From contig JAEUQO010000014.1 in the NCBI GenBank assembly GCA_016789605.1, positions 1 through 42,732 on the forward strand: a stretch of 42,732 bases of DNA, read 5' to 3'. The translations under genes were made by a program, and so were the position numbers. Positions within the stretch are counted from its first letter, which is position 1. Each line of letters opens with the position of its first letter. The notes beneath the pieces were generated by a model. It saw only the letters and a program-made list of their open reading frames with translations, ran no database searches and was not told the DNA's origin. The DNA is from Acidobacteriota bacterium (GTDB taxonomy: Bacteria; Acidobacteriota; Blastocatellia; RBC074). Shown here in pieces: positions 7,040-15,830 of the stretch.

Positions 7040-10000
7040 ATGTTTTTCAGGCATCTGGTATTGCCCACCCGGAATACCTCTCCTCACCGCCGATTCCGGC
7101 AACAAACCCTGATTGGCCTTACTTTTGTCGCGCTATTGCTCGTGGGAATGCAGGCTTTGCGCGCAGTACAGGCTCAGCGGAATAATTTCACAGATATCAA
7201 CATCAAAGCTCAGGTTGATCCTACACAACCGCAAGTCGGACCAGGCGTTCCGCAAGTCGGTTCGAACGCGTCACGCAGCGCGGCCAGTGTTAGCAAAGCG
7301 GGCAGCTTGCTTTTCTTTCCGAAATTCACCAGCGATACCACCAAACCAAACGAAGTCAACACGCTTCTGACGGTGACCAACACCAATCCGCGCGATGCTG
7401 TCAGTTTGCGCGTCTTTTTTATTTACGATTGCACGGCGGATGACCTGTTCATTACGCTGGTCGCCAATCAATCCCGCACCTTTGTCGCGAGCAAGGAAGC
7501 GCCCAATACCACCGGTTATGCGATTGTGATGGCGGTTAACTCACAAGGTTTGCCGACGCAATTCAATTGGTTGGCCGGTCACGCCGCATTGCGCGACGAC
7601 AGTGGGCACGAAGCTGCCTATCCTGCTTTTGCTGTCGCTAAACGTAGCGCTGGTGCAGCGTCATTTAATAGTAGTGGTGCAACCGCAGACATCCTGTTTG
7701 ATAACAAGGATTATGACCGTCTACCGAAAACGGTTGCGATTGATAATTTCCAGAACCAGGACCCGGTTTCGGGGCCAGCCGTGAAAACGGACATCGCTAT
7801 TTTCAGCCCGCAGACTGATCTCGGCAGCACTGTTTCCTACGGCTACAATCTGAATGCCACGCTTTATGATTTTGCAGGTGCGTCGCACTCGCAAGATGTC
7901 AAAGTTTCTTGTGGCGTAGCTGCTGGTGTCGGCGAATTGTGGACTACACCACCGTTTGATTCAGTTGTTTCTGCCAATCGTCCGGGCTGGGGAAAGATCA
8001 GTGCGCGTGGCGACAACAACAGCGCTTTGCCGGTGATTGGGTTGAGTTTGACGGATGGCGCGACTACTGCTTGGCACAATGCACGCCCGATGCAAACGCT
8101 CGAATGGCTGGAGTCATTCCGCCTGACAATCCCCATCGAAGCTCCTGGAAATCCGGTTGCTGATGTCGTTACGCACACATTGGCTGACGTCGTCAGTGGA
8201 GGAGAAGGAGCCAGTGAAAGCAAAGCGGGCAGTATCTTGCTCTATCCGCGGTTTCTTACCGGCGCGAACGGCACGACCCAGATTTTCCTGACCAATACGC
8301 ATCCGACCCAGAAAACGCGTGTGCGTGTATTCTTTTCAGGCTTGAGCGGCACACCGGAAGTGCGTGAAACAATCCTGACCTTACCCGCGCAACAGACCGT
8401 GAGTTTGCCTGCGGACGAAATCAGTCCTGAACAGCGTGGTTGGTTGTTGGTGATGGCGATAGACAGTCGTGCCTTGCCACAACAATTCAATTACCTGATT
8501 GGCAGTGCACAAGTGGCGGAAGCGGGTGGTTTGAAGAATTCATACAATGCACTTGCGGTTGCGCGTCTTAAGCAAGATGCCGCCGCGCGCAATGAAGATG
8601 TGAAGACTGCCAGTTTGTCTTTTGACGATGACGAGTATGATCGGTTGCCGGGAACCGTGGCGATGCCGTTTGTCCCCAGTCAAGGTGATAGCGCATCCTG
8701 GCTTGGGTTTGTGCGTCCGGCGAATAGCTTGCTTGAAACGCCAAATACACGCACCACGGCGAATGTGATGCTGTATGACGAATTGCTGGCCAATTTTGGT
8801 GCGAGCGTTGCCCGCAGCGAAATTCGCTTGAATCAAATTCGCTCTTCGGTTTTGTCACCGCCGATTACCAATACGATCCAACCTGGTCAGCACGGATGGT
8901 TGAAATTGCTTTCCGCAACGCCTGTCTTTACCTGGACGTTGAGTTCGAGGCTGGCGCCTTTTACTACTTCTGGCGGTAGTTGGCGTGGCGGGCTTAACGG
9001 CAGCGGACAGTTGCTTACGCTGACGACGGCGGAAAACTTCGTACTGAACGTTCCGGCGACCAATCCGAACAATCACGCGCCGATTGCAGTCGCAGACACG
9101 ATTGGTCTGGAAGTCGAAGCGCGTCGCGCCAGCGGTACGATTGTGCGTCTGGATGGCTCTGGTTCGAGCGACGAAGACCAGGACGATACGCTTTCCTATC
9201 AATGGCTGGACAATGATTTGCCGGTTTCGACCGCGCGCATCGCAGACCGCAGACTGGCATTGGGCAATCATACCTTGAAGCTGATTGTGTCTGACGCCAG
9301 CGGCGTCACCAGCCAACCTGCGGAACAAAACGTGAATGTGGTGGATACGACTCCGCCGCAAATCAGTGGTTTGCCGTCTGCGATTGCCAAAGTCACTGAT
9401 TCCGTAAACGGTGATGTGGTGACTTTCCCGATGCCGGTGGCTTACGACATGGTTGATGGTTACGTCAGTGTGACACTCTCGCAAGCGTCAGGCACTGTGT
9501 TTCGGCTAGGCAAAACGTCAGTTACGGTTACCGCCAAAGACAAAGCCGGGAATACGGCGCGCACGAGTTTCGACGTTACGGTGTCGCGTGGCACCCCGCA
9601 GCCTCAGACTGGCGGCGAAGCGGGCAGCAAGGCCCCCGTGATGGAGAACCTGAACGACCAATACGTCAAACGCGGGACAAGCCGCAGCATCACTTTGCAG
9701 GCTGTGGACGAAGATGGTGACCCGGTGATGTTCTCGCTGCAAGGCGCTCCGTCGTATGCGCAGTTGATCACGGGCGATCCGGGATCACGCACGGCGACAT
9801 TGCGGATTGCGCCTGAGGCTGGCGATACGGCTGCGGCGACCAACGTGCGCGTTGTGGCGTCAGACGGACGCGGGCAAAGTTTCAGCACCTTGCCTTTCCG
9901 TATCATCATCAGCGATGTGCCAAATGACGACACCGGCAGCGGTACGAGCAGCAATCGTCCGCCCATTGCCGTGGTTGCACCATTACCTGCCGCAATTCAG

Positions 10001-10501
10001 GCAGACAGCAAGACCGGCGCGGAAATCACTCTCGACGGCAGCCTGTCGCGTGATCCTGACGGCGATCCGTTAATTTATTCCTGGTACGACGGAGACGTTT
10101 TGTTGGCGCGTGGTGCTGTGGTGACGGTCAATTTGGCTGTCGGCCTGCATGCGCTCAAACTGACCGTGTTTGACGGGAAAGACGGCATCACCAGCACGGC
10201 GGCGATGGTGGTGGAAGTTTTGCCGCGCGGGCTGAGCGTGATCAACTCTTCTCCCAACCTGCTGGAGCGCGGCGTGACAGTCACGCTGACGGTAACTGGC
10301 ACCGGCTTTAATTCCGGTTCTGAGTTGCGGTTTGGCAAAGAGGGAATCAACGTGACGAACTATGTTTCCATCGAGGAAGACAAAATCGTGGCGACGATTT
10401 CCATTGCCAGTAACGCCATTCCGGGCTACCGCGATGTGTACGTTTACAATCCCACGGGCCAAAGCGCGCGCTTGCGCAGCGGCCTTTTTGTGAACCGTTA
10501 A
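7040..10501 (+). CDS. Large secreted multidomain protein: two shared domains, PKD, HYR, cadherin-like and IPT/TIG domains
   Basis: A 1153-residue exported protein. The open frame begins at a TTG (7019), but AAGGGAG at 7027-7033 places the start at the ATG at 7040. After a basic N-region (RRFRQQ) comes a long signal peptide ending near VQAQ. Residues about 85-345 and 392-670 are two copies of the domain found alone in the protein at 5154-6086 (motifs KAGSLLFFPKFTS, TQFNWLAG, DYDRLPKTVAI; and KAGSILLYPRFL, QQFNYLIG, EYDRLPGTVAM). Then follow a PKD-like domain (about 676-768), a HYR-like domain (770-855, TTPPQISGLP), a cadherin-like domain (864-960), a second PKD-like domain (972-1062, LDGSLSRDPDGDP) and a C-terminal IPT/TIG domain (1063-1153). 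No sorting signal is visible. A surface adhesion or scaffold role is inferred. Confidence 0.88.
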   Translation: MFFRHLVLPTRNTSPHRRFRQQTLIGLTFVALLLVGMQALRAVQAQRNNFTDINIKAQVDPTQPQVGPGVPQVGSNASRSAASVSKAGSLLFFPKFTSDTTKPNEVNTLLTVTNTNPRDAVSLRVFFIYDCTADDLFITLVANQSRTFVASKEAPNTTGYAIVMAVNSQGLPTQFNWLAGHAALRDDSGHEAAYPAFAVAKRSAGAASFNSSGATADILFDNKDYDRLPKTVAIDNFQNQDPVSGPAVKTDIAIFSPQTDLGSTVSYGYNLNATLYDFAGASHSQDVKVSCGVAAGVGELWTTPPFDSVVSANRPGWGKISARGDNNSALPVIGLSLTDGATTAWHNARPMQTLEWLESFRLTIPIEAPGNPVADVVTHTLADVVSGGEGASESKAGSILLYPRFLTGANGTTQIFLTNTHPTQKTRVRVFFSGLSGTPEVRETILTLPAQQTVSLPADEISPEQRGWLLVMAIDSRALPQQFNYLIGSAQVAEAGGLKNSYNALAVARLKQDAAARNEDVKTASLSFDDDEYDRLPGTVAMPFVPSQGDSASWLGFVRPANSLLETPNTRTTANVMLYDELLANFGASVARSEIRLNQIRSSVLSPPITNTIQPGQHGWLKLLSATPVFTWTLSSRLAPFTTSGGSWRGGLNGSGQLLTLTTAENFVLNVPATNPNNHAPIAVADTIGLEVEARRASGTIVRLDGSGSSDEDQDDTLSYQWLDNDLPVSTARIADRRLALGNHTLKLIVSDASGVTSQPAEQNVNVVDTTPPQISGLPSAIAKVTDSVNGDVVTFPMPVAYDMVDGYVSVTLSQASGTVFRLGKTSVTVTAKDKAGNTARTSFDVTVSRGTPQPQTGGEAGSKAPVMENLNDQYVKRGTSRSITLQAVDEDGDPVMFSLQGAPSYAQLITGDPGSRTATLRIAPEAGDTAAATNVRVVASDGRGQSFSTLPFRIIISDVPNDDTGSGTSSNRPPIAVVAPLPAAIQADSKTGAEITLDGSLSRDPDGDPLIYSWYDGDVLLARGAVVTVNLAVGLHALKLTVFDGKDGITSTAAMVVEVLPRGLSVINSSPNLLERGVTVTLTVTGTGFNSGSELRFGKEGINVTNYVSIEEDKIVATISIASNAIPGYRDVYVYNPTGQSARLRSGLFVNR

Positions 10502-10529
10502 TCTCCTTGTGCAAGAACAATGTACTTTA

Positions 10530-10558
10530 AAGGGCGAGCCTGGCTCGCCCTTATTTTT
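10530..10558. terminator. Intrinsic terminator between convergent genes
   Basis: Inverted arms AAGGGCGAGCC (10530-10540) and GGCTCGCCCTT (10542-10552) form a GC-rich hairpin whose loop must open a few inner pairs. It is followed by ATTTTTT on the plus strand. It terminates the large secreted gene, and its right arm overlaps the stop codon of the minus-strand gene at 10551. Confidence 0.85.
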
Positions 10559-12095
10559 TGTAAAGCCAGTGCATGCGTTGTTGTCTGGGGCCGCCGAGAT
10601 GCTTCCACGAAAGCGGCAGAAACGTGCCTTTCAGGTGAAATTCCTGCGTATTCAGCAACGAAAAGCCCGCATTGACGAAATCCTCGGCTTGCAGCCGATA
10701 CCATTTCGGGCCGGTCTCTGCATCCCACAAGACCAACGTTTGACTTGGTGATTGTTCGAGGAGTTTACGGTTGTAATCAGGATCGCTGCCGAAAGAAGGT
10801 TTTTCCCAGGGATCGCGATCCAGCAGTATGCGCGGATAAACCTGGCTCGAAATCAAACGCGCCACAGGCTGCGGATTGTTGCGCAGCCATTCGTACATGG
10901 TTTCAACCGCACGCGCATCGCGCGTAAAGCGCGTCAGGTCAACGTACGCCACGCAAAACAAAAGCGAGAGCGCTAAGGCAACGCTAGTAGCCATCAGGTT
11001 GTCAGGCTTGAAGAAGGAAACGCGCAATTCGGTCAGGCGATTCCAGCCATACAACGTCAACAGCGCCATCGCGGGCGAGACGCAGACGAAATACCGGGCA
11101 TAGCCTGCCGATCCAAACCAGCCGCGCGAAAACATCAGCGAATGCAGAATAAACAACGTCAAAAACGCCGAGGCCGCCGCCAGCAATTCGCGTCGTTTCA
11201 GGGAATGCCACAGACCGACCACGAACGGAACGAGGAACCACGGGCCAACAATCAATGGCAACAACGCGCCATACCACCAAAGTGGACCTGTGCCGTTGGC
11301 TTTGCCATCAACTTGCCAGTCGGGCGGCCAGGCGTGAATGATCCAGAGCGGATCGCCGGTCATCAGCAACGCCGCCAGCCACCACAACACCATCCCCGTT
11401 GCCAGCAGCAACCAGTTCGGCTGACGAATGACGACGCGCAATCGTGTTGCCAGCGCCCACCCGAACGAAGCGCTGATCGGTTGTTTATCCGATTTTGCCG
11501 CGTTGCGTTGCCAATCTTCAGCCGAAACCAACAACCAGATTGCCCAGAGAACGCCGAGGAAAAAACCTTCGGGCCGAATGAGAATCAACAGCGAAGCCAC
11601 CAGTGCGCCAGTTTTTTGCCAACCTGCCAGATGCAATCGCAACGCGATCACGAACACCAAGGCAAAGAGCGTTTCTGTTAGCACCACCGAACAAAGCGCA
11701 AAGAATGCCGGTTGTAGGAAAAGCAGCGGCACGACCAATTCCGCACGACTCAGTCGCAGTTTTTGCGCCAGACGAAAGGTTTGCCAGGCGGTCGCCAGAC
11801 TGACCAACACCGTAAAGAATTTTGTCGCCGGATAACCAAATTGCGCGGGCAGGGAATAGAGCAAGGTGAACAGCGGACGTTCCCATACGCCGATGAGATA
11901 GCGCGGATGTTGCCAGGCCCAGCGCGCAAACAGAAAGTGGTAGCCGGAGTCTTGCTGTTCGGCATCGCTGTACAAGATCGTCAGTGCAAGTCCAATCAGA
12001 AGAAACGTGCCCAACCAATAAAGCGCGCGGCGAGACGCTGTCTCAAAGTATGTGGCCGTGTAAGGTGCAACGTGTGAGGGAGTCTGTGGGGGCAT
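10551..12095 (-). CDS. GT-C-like integral membrane glycosyltransferase
   Basis: A 514-residue polytopic protein with roughly ten hydrophobic helices and no recognisable soluble catalytic domain except a C-terminal tail of about 110 residues. Features resembling GT-C (PMT/ArnT/Alg12-like) enzymes are an acidic DAEQQDSGYHFLFARW loop after TM1, where the catalytic Asp lies in that superfamily, and LILIRPEGFFLGVLW in the middle of the protein. Such enzymes transfer a sugar from a polyprenyl-phosphate donor on the periplasmic side. I chose the ATG at 12093-12095. The open frame reaches 12134, but its first codons overlap the hairpin at 12127-12168. Donor and acceptor are unknown, and the family call rests on topology and two short motifs. 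Confidence 0.68.
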   Translation of the reverse strand: MPPQTPSHVAPYTATYFETASRRALYWLGTFLLIGLALTILYSDAEQQDSGYHFLFARWAWQHPRYLIGVWERPLFTLLYSLPAQFGYPATKFFTVLVSLATAWQTFRLAQKLRLSRAELVVPLLFLQPAFFALCSVVLTETLFALVFVIALRLHLAGWQKTGALVASLLILIRPEGFFLGVLWAIWLLVSAEDWQRNAAKSDKQPISASFGWALATRLRVVIRQPNWLLLATGMVLWWLAALLMTGDPLWIIHAWPPDWQVDGKANGTGPLWWYGALLPLIVGPWFLVPFVVGLWHSLKRRELLAAASAFLTLFILHSLMFSRGWFGSAGYARYFVCVSPAMALLTLYGWNRLTELRVSFFKPDNLMATSVALALSLLFCVAYVDLTRFTRDARAVETMYEWLRNNPQPVARLISSQVYPRILLDRDPWEKPSFGSDPDYNRKLLEQSPSQTLVLWDAETGPKWYRLQAEDFVNAGFSLLNTQEFHLKGTFLPLSWKHLGGPRQQRMHWLYKK

Positions 12096-12126
12096 AACAT
12101 TTGAACGGTTGTGTCTGGACAACACA

Positions 12127-12168
12127 AAGGGCAAAAACCAAAAGCCCGTACTTCCGGTTTTTGCCCTT
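12127..12168. terminator. Intrinsic terminator after the ccsA gene
   Basis: A perfect 13-bp stem pairs 12127-12139 with 12156-12168. On the minus strand it is followed by a weak T-rich tail (TTTGTGTTG); on the plus strand by ATTTTT. It lies just downstream of ccsA in the minus direction and separates it from the glycosyltransferase gene. Confidence 0.72.
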
Positions 12169-12193
12169 ATTTTTACGCCGTCTGGCGATTGCG

Positions 12194-13813
12194 CTAGCCT
12201 GCGTATGAGTGCAGACCCGGCAAAATGTAACTAACGCCTAAATAGGTGAAAATCACCAGCAGGAACCCGACCAGTGCAAAATAGACGCTGCGGCGTCCGG
12301 CCCAGCCGTGGCTGATGCGCGAATGCAGATAGCCGCCGTAAGCCAGCCACGCAACCAGCGCGCCTGTTTCCTTGGCGTCCCAGCCCCAATAACGTCCCCA
12401 GGACTCATTCGCCCAGATTGCACCCGTCACCAGCAGAATGGCCAAACCGGCGAACGCCACGCCGACCAGTTTGTAGATCAGGCTGTCAATGCGTTCGAGC
12501 GGCGGCAAACTGGCGCGAATCTTTTCGGTGCGGAAGCTGAACAATGCGATGAAACAGGTCACCACCAACATGCTGATCAAGGCCGCGATTTCGACCGGAT
12601 TGGCTTTGACGCTCAAGATGAGCGAATCGCGGTTGTTCGCCAGCCAGTTCGCGCCGATAGAAACAATCTCTTCGACTGATCTGCCAGCCGCCTCCTTACC
12701 CATCAAATGCTTGCCCACTTGATAGGCTTGGTCATTGCCGACGAGCGAACCAACAAGGCCCATCGCTTTGATTTGGTAGAAAATCATGCCGATGGTGGCA
12801 ATTTGCGTCACGATCGAGGCGCGCAACAACCAGTGACCATAATTCTGTGCTGCGCTCATTTCCTTGTAGAGGTACAAGGCAAAGCAGATTGCCGCTCCCA
12901 AAAACAACACGAGAGACAAGGTCGCCAGTGGGCCTACACCGGGCAGGGCTAGACGAGCACCGCTGTTGCTGAATCCGTTTGCGTGCGCCACGCCAGGGTT
13001 GAGGCGGTAGCTCAAGGTGAAAGGATCGAGCGCTTTGATGCCGCTCATCAACCAGACAAACACGTGTGATAGAACCGCGAAGCCCGCCACAATCAAGGCC
13101 ATCGCTTCCATCTTCACACCGTCTTTGATCAGGTACATCACCGCCATCGCGAAACTGACCAGCGCCACACCGTAACTCAGCGATGCCACTCCCACGTGGA
13201 TCGGTCGCCAGTAGCTATCGAGCACTGGCGGCAAGGTGATGAAATCGCTGCCGATGAAAATCGCCAACAACAAAATGAGCGAAATCAACGGCGTCGAAAC
13301 CGCGCCGATGAAACGCGAATTTTCGCGATGGCTGATGAGCAATGTCGCAAAGCCTGCGCCAAAGGCGAACGCCAGCGACAGGTCATACAAGTTGGCAAAC
13401 GGGACGTAGCTGAAAAACCACCAGAAGTGATGTTCGCCCGTGATTGGACTGACCATACGTTTCCAGCCTTCGCGGTCGCCCGACTCTACCCAGCGAACCA
13501 GCCAGCCCGACAGGTTGAAGAAAAATGCCAGCGACAGCGTCCACAGTCCGAACCGTTGCAGGAACTTGATGGGCGCCCAGAAATTCGTCAGCAACGACGA
13601 CGCCGAGATCATGTAAAACAGCACCGCCAGAACGATAAACGCGCCGTCCGCCGGAACCGAGGCTGCGCCCAGTTTGATGCGCATCGTGGTGATGATGGCT
13701 GCGCCGATCATTGGCAACAGTGCTGGTAAATAGTTGAGGATGGTATTTTGCCGCGACTCTTTTTCTGCCGCCGCAGCGATAGATGCATTGATTGAATTAA
13801 GTGCTTCGGCCAT
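12194..13813 (-). CDS. ccsA: System II cytochrome c synthase subunit CcsA/ResC, enlarged
   Basis: A 539-residue integral membrane protein of the heme-handling family. The WWD signature is at about residues 472-483 (WGRYWGWDAKET), with Ala in place of the usual Pro, followed by AYGGYLHSRISHGWAG. The upstream family segments are PFANLYDLSLAFAFG (about 138) and YWRPIHVGVASLSYG (about 201), which holds a candidate heme-ligand His206. CcsA proteins usually have about 300-350 residues. Here the core is split by an insertion of about 200 residues (roughly 231-435) with several extra hydrophobic helices, plus an N-terminal extension of about 120 residues. GGAGG precedes the ATG. Together with ResB it exports heme and attaches it to CxxCH motifs. 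It lies 54 bp after resB. Confidence 0.92.
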   Translation of the reverse strand: MAEALNSINASIAAAAEKESRQNTILNYLPALLPMIGAAIITTMRIKLGAASVPADGAFIVLAVLFYMISASSLLTNFWAPIKFLQRFGLWTLSLAFFFNLSGWLVRWVESGDREGWKRMVSPITGEHHFWWFFSYVPFANLYDLSLAFAFGAGFATLLISHRENSRFIGAVSTPLISLILLLAIFIGSDFITLPPVLDSYWRPIHVGVASLSYGVALVSFAMAVMYLIKDGVKMEAMALIVAGFAVLSHVFVWLMSGIKALDPFTLSYRLNPGVAHANGFSNSGARLALPGVGPLATLSLVLFLGAAICFALYLYKEMSAAQNYGHWLLRASIVTQIATIGMIFYQIKAMGLVGSLVGNDQAYQVGKHLMGKEAAGRSVEEIVSIGANWLANNRDSLILSVKANPVEIAALISMLVVTCFIALFSFRTEKIRASLPPLERIDSLIYKLVGVAFAGLAILLVTGAIWANESWGRYWGWDAKETGALVAWLAYGGYLHSRISHGWAGRRSVYFALVGFLLVIFTYLGVSYILPGLHSYAG

Positions 13814-13867
13814 GACTTAACCTCCACGAGGAAACAAAACGGGAAACACGAACAAGAAACAAACTTT

Positions 13868-15517
13868 TTAGGTCGTTGCGCTCGGCTCGCGAACCAGCGC
13901 CAGCAATTTTCGGGCGCGATCTTCAAACCCGAGCCGATTCCGGTTGGCATCGCCGCCGGCATACACAGTTCCGTCTTCGACCACGATCCACAGCCGTTGA
14001 TGCGAGAAGAAAAACACCAGCAGCAAGGTCAGACAAAGGATCGTGAAACCGACATAGACGATCTTGACGCCCGGATCGTATTGCACAGACAGGTAATGTG
14101 CTGCTGAGACCTTTTCGAAATCGGTCAGCACAAAGAAATACGGATGCGGGTCAAGGAATTTCTGTTTGAGAAAGGGCGCACTGCTGATTTGGCCCAGAAA
14201 CGCTTCGTTAAATGCCCAGGCATTTCCCTGGGTGCCGTCCGGCGTGATGTACAACAATTGCGCCGCCGGATTGACGTATTCGGGCGTGGCAAAATCAATC
14301 TTGCCGTCTTGCGTGAATTGCGCGCCGGGATTGAACTGCACGTATTTCACGCGCGTGCCGTCGGGCAATTTCGCATCGCCATTGCGTTTGATGGTGATTT
14401 CTTGTGTCGCCGGTTCGGTGCCGGGTTTGTTTGATGACACGCGCAGTTTGATTTCGCGCGCGCTGTTTTCCGGGCTTAACGACGCCTGGAAGAACCGATA
14501 ACCGCGGTAATCGAACGGATGGTTCATGTGAACCAACGCGTCCGTTTTCTTGCCCGTTTCGGGATCGTCAATGCGAATGCGCGTCAGCCAGTCGAGCGTG
14601 TTTGACGCGTCAACGCCGCCTTCTTTCTTGATGGGTTTCTGTTGGATGTCAACGCCGACCACCTTGAATGGCAGTTGCAACCGTTGCGCACTGATATTGT
14701 GCTGCCCGGAAGCTTCGTCAATGTTGAAGGTTTGCTTCATCATCTGGTCAGACGTTTGGTCAGGCACTACCGGCATCATACCGGTGAAACCGCGACTGGT
14801 CATAAATCCGCCGAAAAAGATGGTCAGTAAACCGATGTGGACGACATACGCGCCCAGCCGATTCCACACGCCGCGTTCGGCAAACACGGTTGTGCGCGCA
14901 TCTTCCGTCGTGGAGACGCGTACTTTAAAGCCCATCTTGCGCGCGGCGGCGACCACGCGGTCGGTCAGTTGCTGGCGATTGGTATGCGGGACATCCACCT
15001 GTTCTTTGAACTTCTGCGCCAGCGCAAAGCGCGGTGAAGCCGTCAATTTCTTGCGAGAAATGTAGCTCCAGGAGGAAGGGAAGTGATCAATTGAGGCCAG
15101 GATGATATTCAAGCTGAGCAGCAAGAGCAGCAGATTGAAATACCAAACGTGATAGATATCGAAAAAGCCAAGCGTGCCATACACCTGTTTTTCTGCAGGG
15201 GTTAGCTCGGCGTAGTACGCTGGAAATGTCTCGAGCTCGATTTGCTGAATCAGCATGCCGATCATACAAGCAATAATCAGCAAGACGAGCAGGACGATGC
15301 CGAAAGGCACCGAACTGAGCAGATTCAGAAACTGGTCAATTGCGCCATTCACCCCGGAAGTTTTGGGCTGGCTGGCTGGCGAGACTGTTTCCTGCGCAGG
15401 AAGACTGACTCCTGCTTCGTCGCTTGCGTTGGATGCTTCCAGCGGAGGCGCAGCAGGAGGAATCTGTGATGATTGTGTGACGTCCGACAATGCGGAAGAG
15501 GGTTGCGTTGATGCCAT
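13868..15517 (-). CDS. resB: System II cytochrome c biogenesis protein ResB/Ccs1
   Basis: A 549-residue membrane protein. An N-terminal low-complexity, Pro/Ser/Ala-rich tail of about 58 residues leads to the conserved first helix region FLNLLSSVPFGIVLLVLLII. A second hairpin helix follows (VWYFNLLLLLLSLNIILASI), then a third helix after RLGAYVVHIGLLTIFFGGF. A large periplasmic beta-rich domain follows (PFDYRGYRFFQAS, HPYFFVLTDFEKV), and a last helix (VYVGFTILCLTLLLVFFF) precedes a short cytoplasmic HQRLWIVVEDG tail, as in ResB. It forms the cytochrome c synthase with the CcsA gene downstream, and the two are clearly one operon. The two TlpA-like thioredoxins elsewhere in the window could supply reduced cysteines; that link is inference. 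Confidence 0.92.
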   Translation of the reverse strand: MASTQPSSALSDVTQSSQIPPAAPPLEASNASDEAGVSLPAQETVSPASQPKTSGVNGAIDQFLNLLSSVPFGIVLLVLLIIACMIGMLIQQIELETFPAYYAELTPAEKQVYGTLGFFDIYHVWYFNLLLLLLSLNIILASIDHFPSSWSYISRKKLTASPRFALAQKFKEQVDVPHTNRQQLTDRVVAAARKMGFKVRVSTTEDARTTVFAERGVWNRLGAYVVHIGLLTIFFGGFMTSRGFTGMMPVVPDQTSDQMMKQTFNIDEASGQHNISAQRLQLPFKVVGVDIQQKPIKKEGGVDASNTLDWLTRIRIDDPETGKKTDALVHMNHPFDYRGYRFFQASLSPENSAREIKLRVSSNKPGTEPATQEITIKRNGDAKLPDGTRVKYVQFNPGAQFTQDGKIDFATPEYVNPAAQLLYITPDGTQGNAWAFNEAFLGQISSAPFLKQKFLDPHPYFFVLTDFEKVSAAHYLSVQYDPGVKIVYVGFTILCLTLLLVFFFSHQRLWIVVEDGTVYAGGDANRNRLGFEDRARKLLALVREPSATT

Positions 15518-15755
15518 TGCTCAACCTACAAACAAGTAATGCGTTACGAATATTGATTGTTCAAATCAGGGATAAGCGGGAACACGATCAGTGTAACAGT
15601 TGGGGGGGATGCACGCAACAATGTCAGGTGTCAGGATTGAGCTGATTGACCGGTGAGAATGATCGCTCTGACAGCGCCCCATCAAGGTGTTACACACGGC
15701 GTTTGAGCACAGGCCGCAACTCCTTTGGCTCTGGGTTTTACTCCGGCCAGACCTC
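15518..15755. other. Intergenic stretch between divergent genes, no gene seen
   Basis: This gap lies between resB (-) and the rhomboid gene (+). It contains a run of seven G residues near 15602 and otherwise unremarkable sequence. No convincing minus-strand promoter for resB could be picked by eye, and no RNA gene is visible. Confidence 0.4.
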
Positions 15756-15784
15756 ATGACAGCTTGGCAGGTCTCGGCTACAAT
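15756..15784 (+). promoter_or_regulatory. sigma-70-like promoter for the rhomboid gene
   Basis: ATGACA (15756-15761, 5 of 6 matches) and TACAAT (15779-15784, 5 of 6 matches) are separated by exactly 17 nt. The predicted start near 15791 gives a leader of about 40 nt containing AAGGAG at 15820-15825, 5 nt before the GTG start. Confidence 0.65.
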
Positions 15785-15830
15785 CCGCCCTTCTTAATAT
15801 TTGGTTCGAACTGGCATTTAAGGAGTTTGC

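Noticed and set aside
15801..15815. GGTTCGAA sequence resembling a tRNA T-arm
   Set aside because: No acceptor, anticodon or D-arm stems surround it, and it lies in the rhomboid gene leader.
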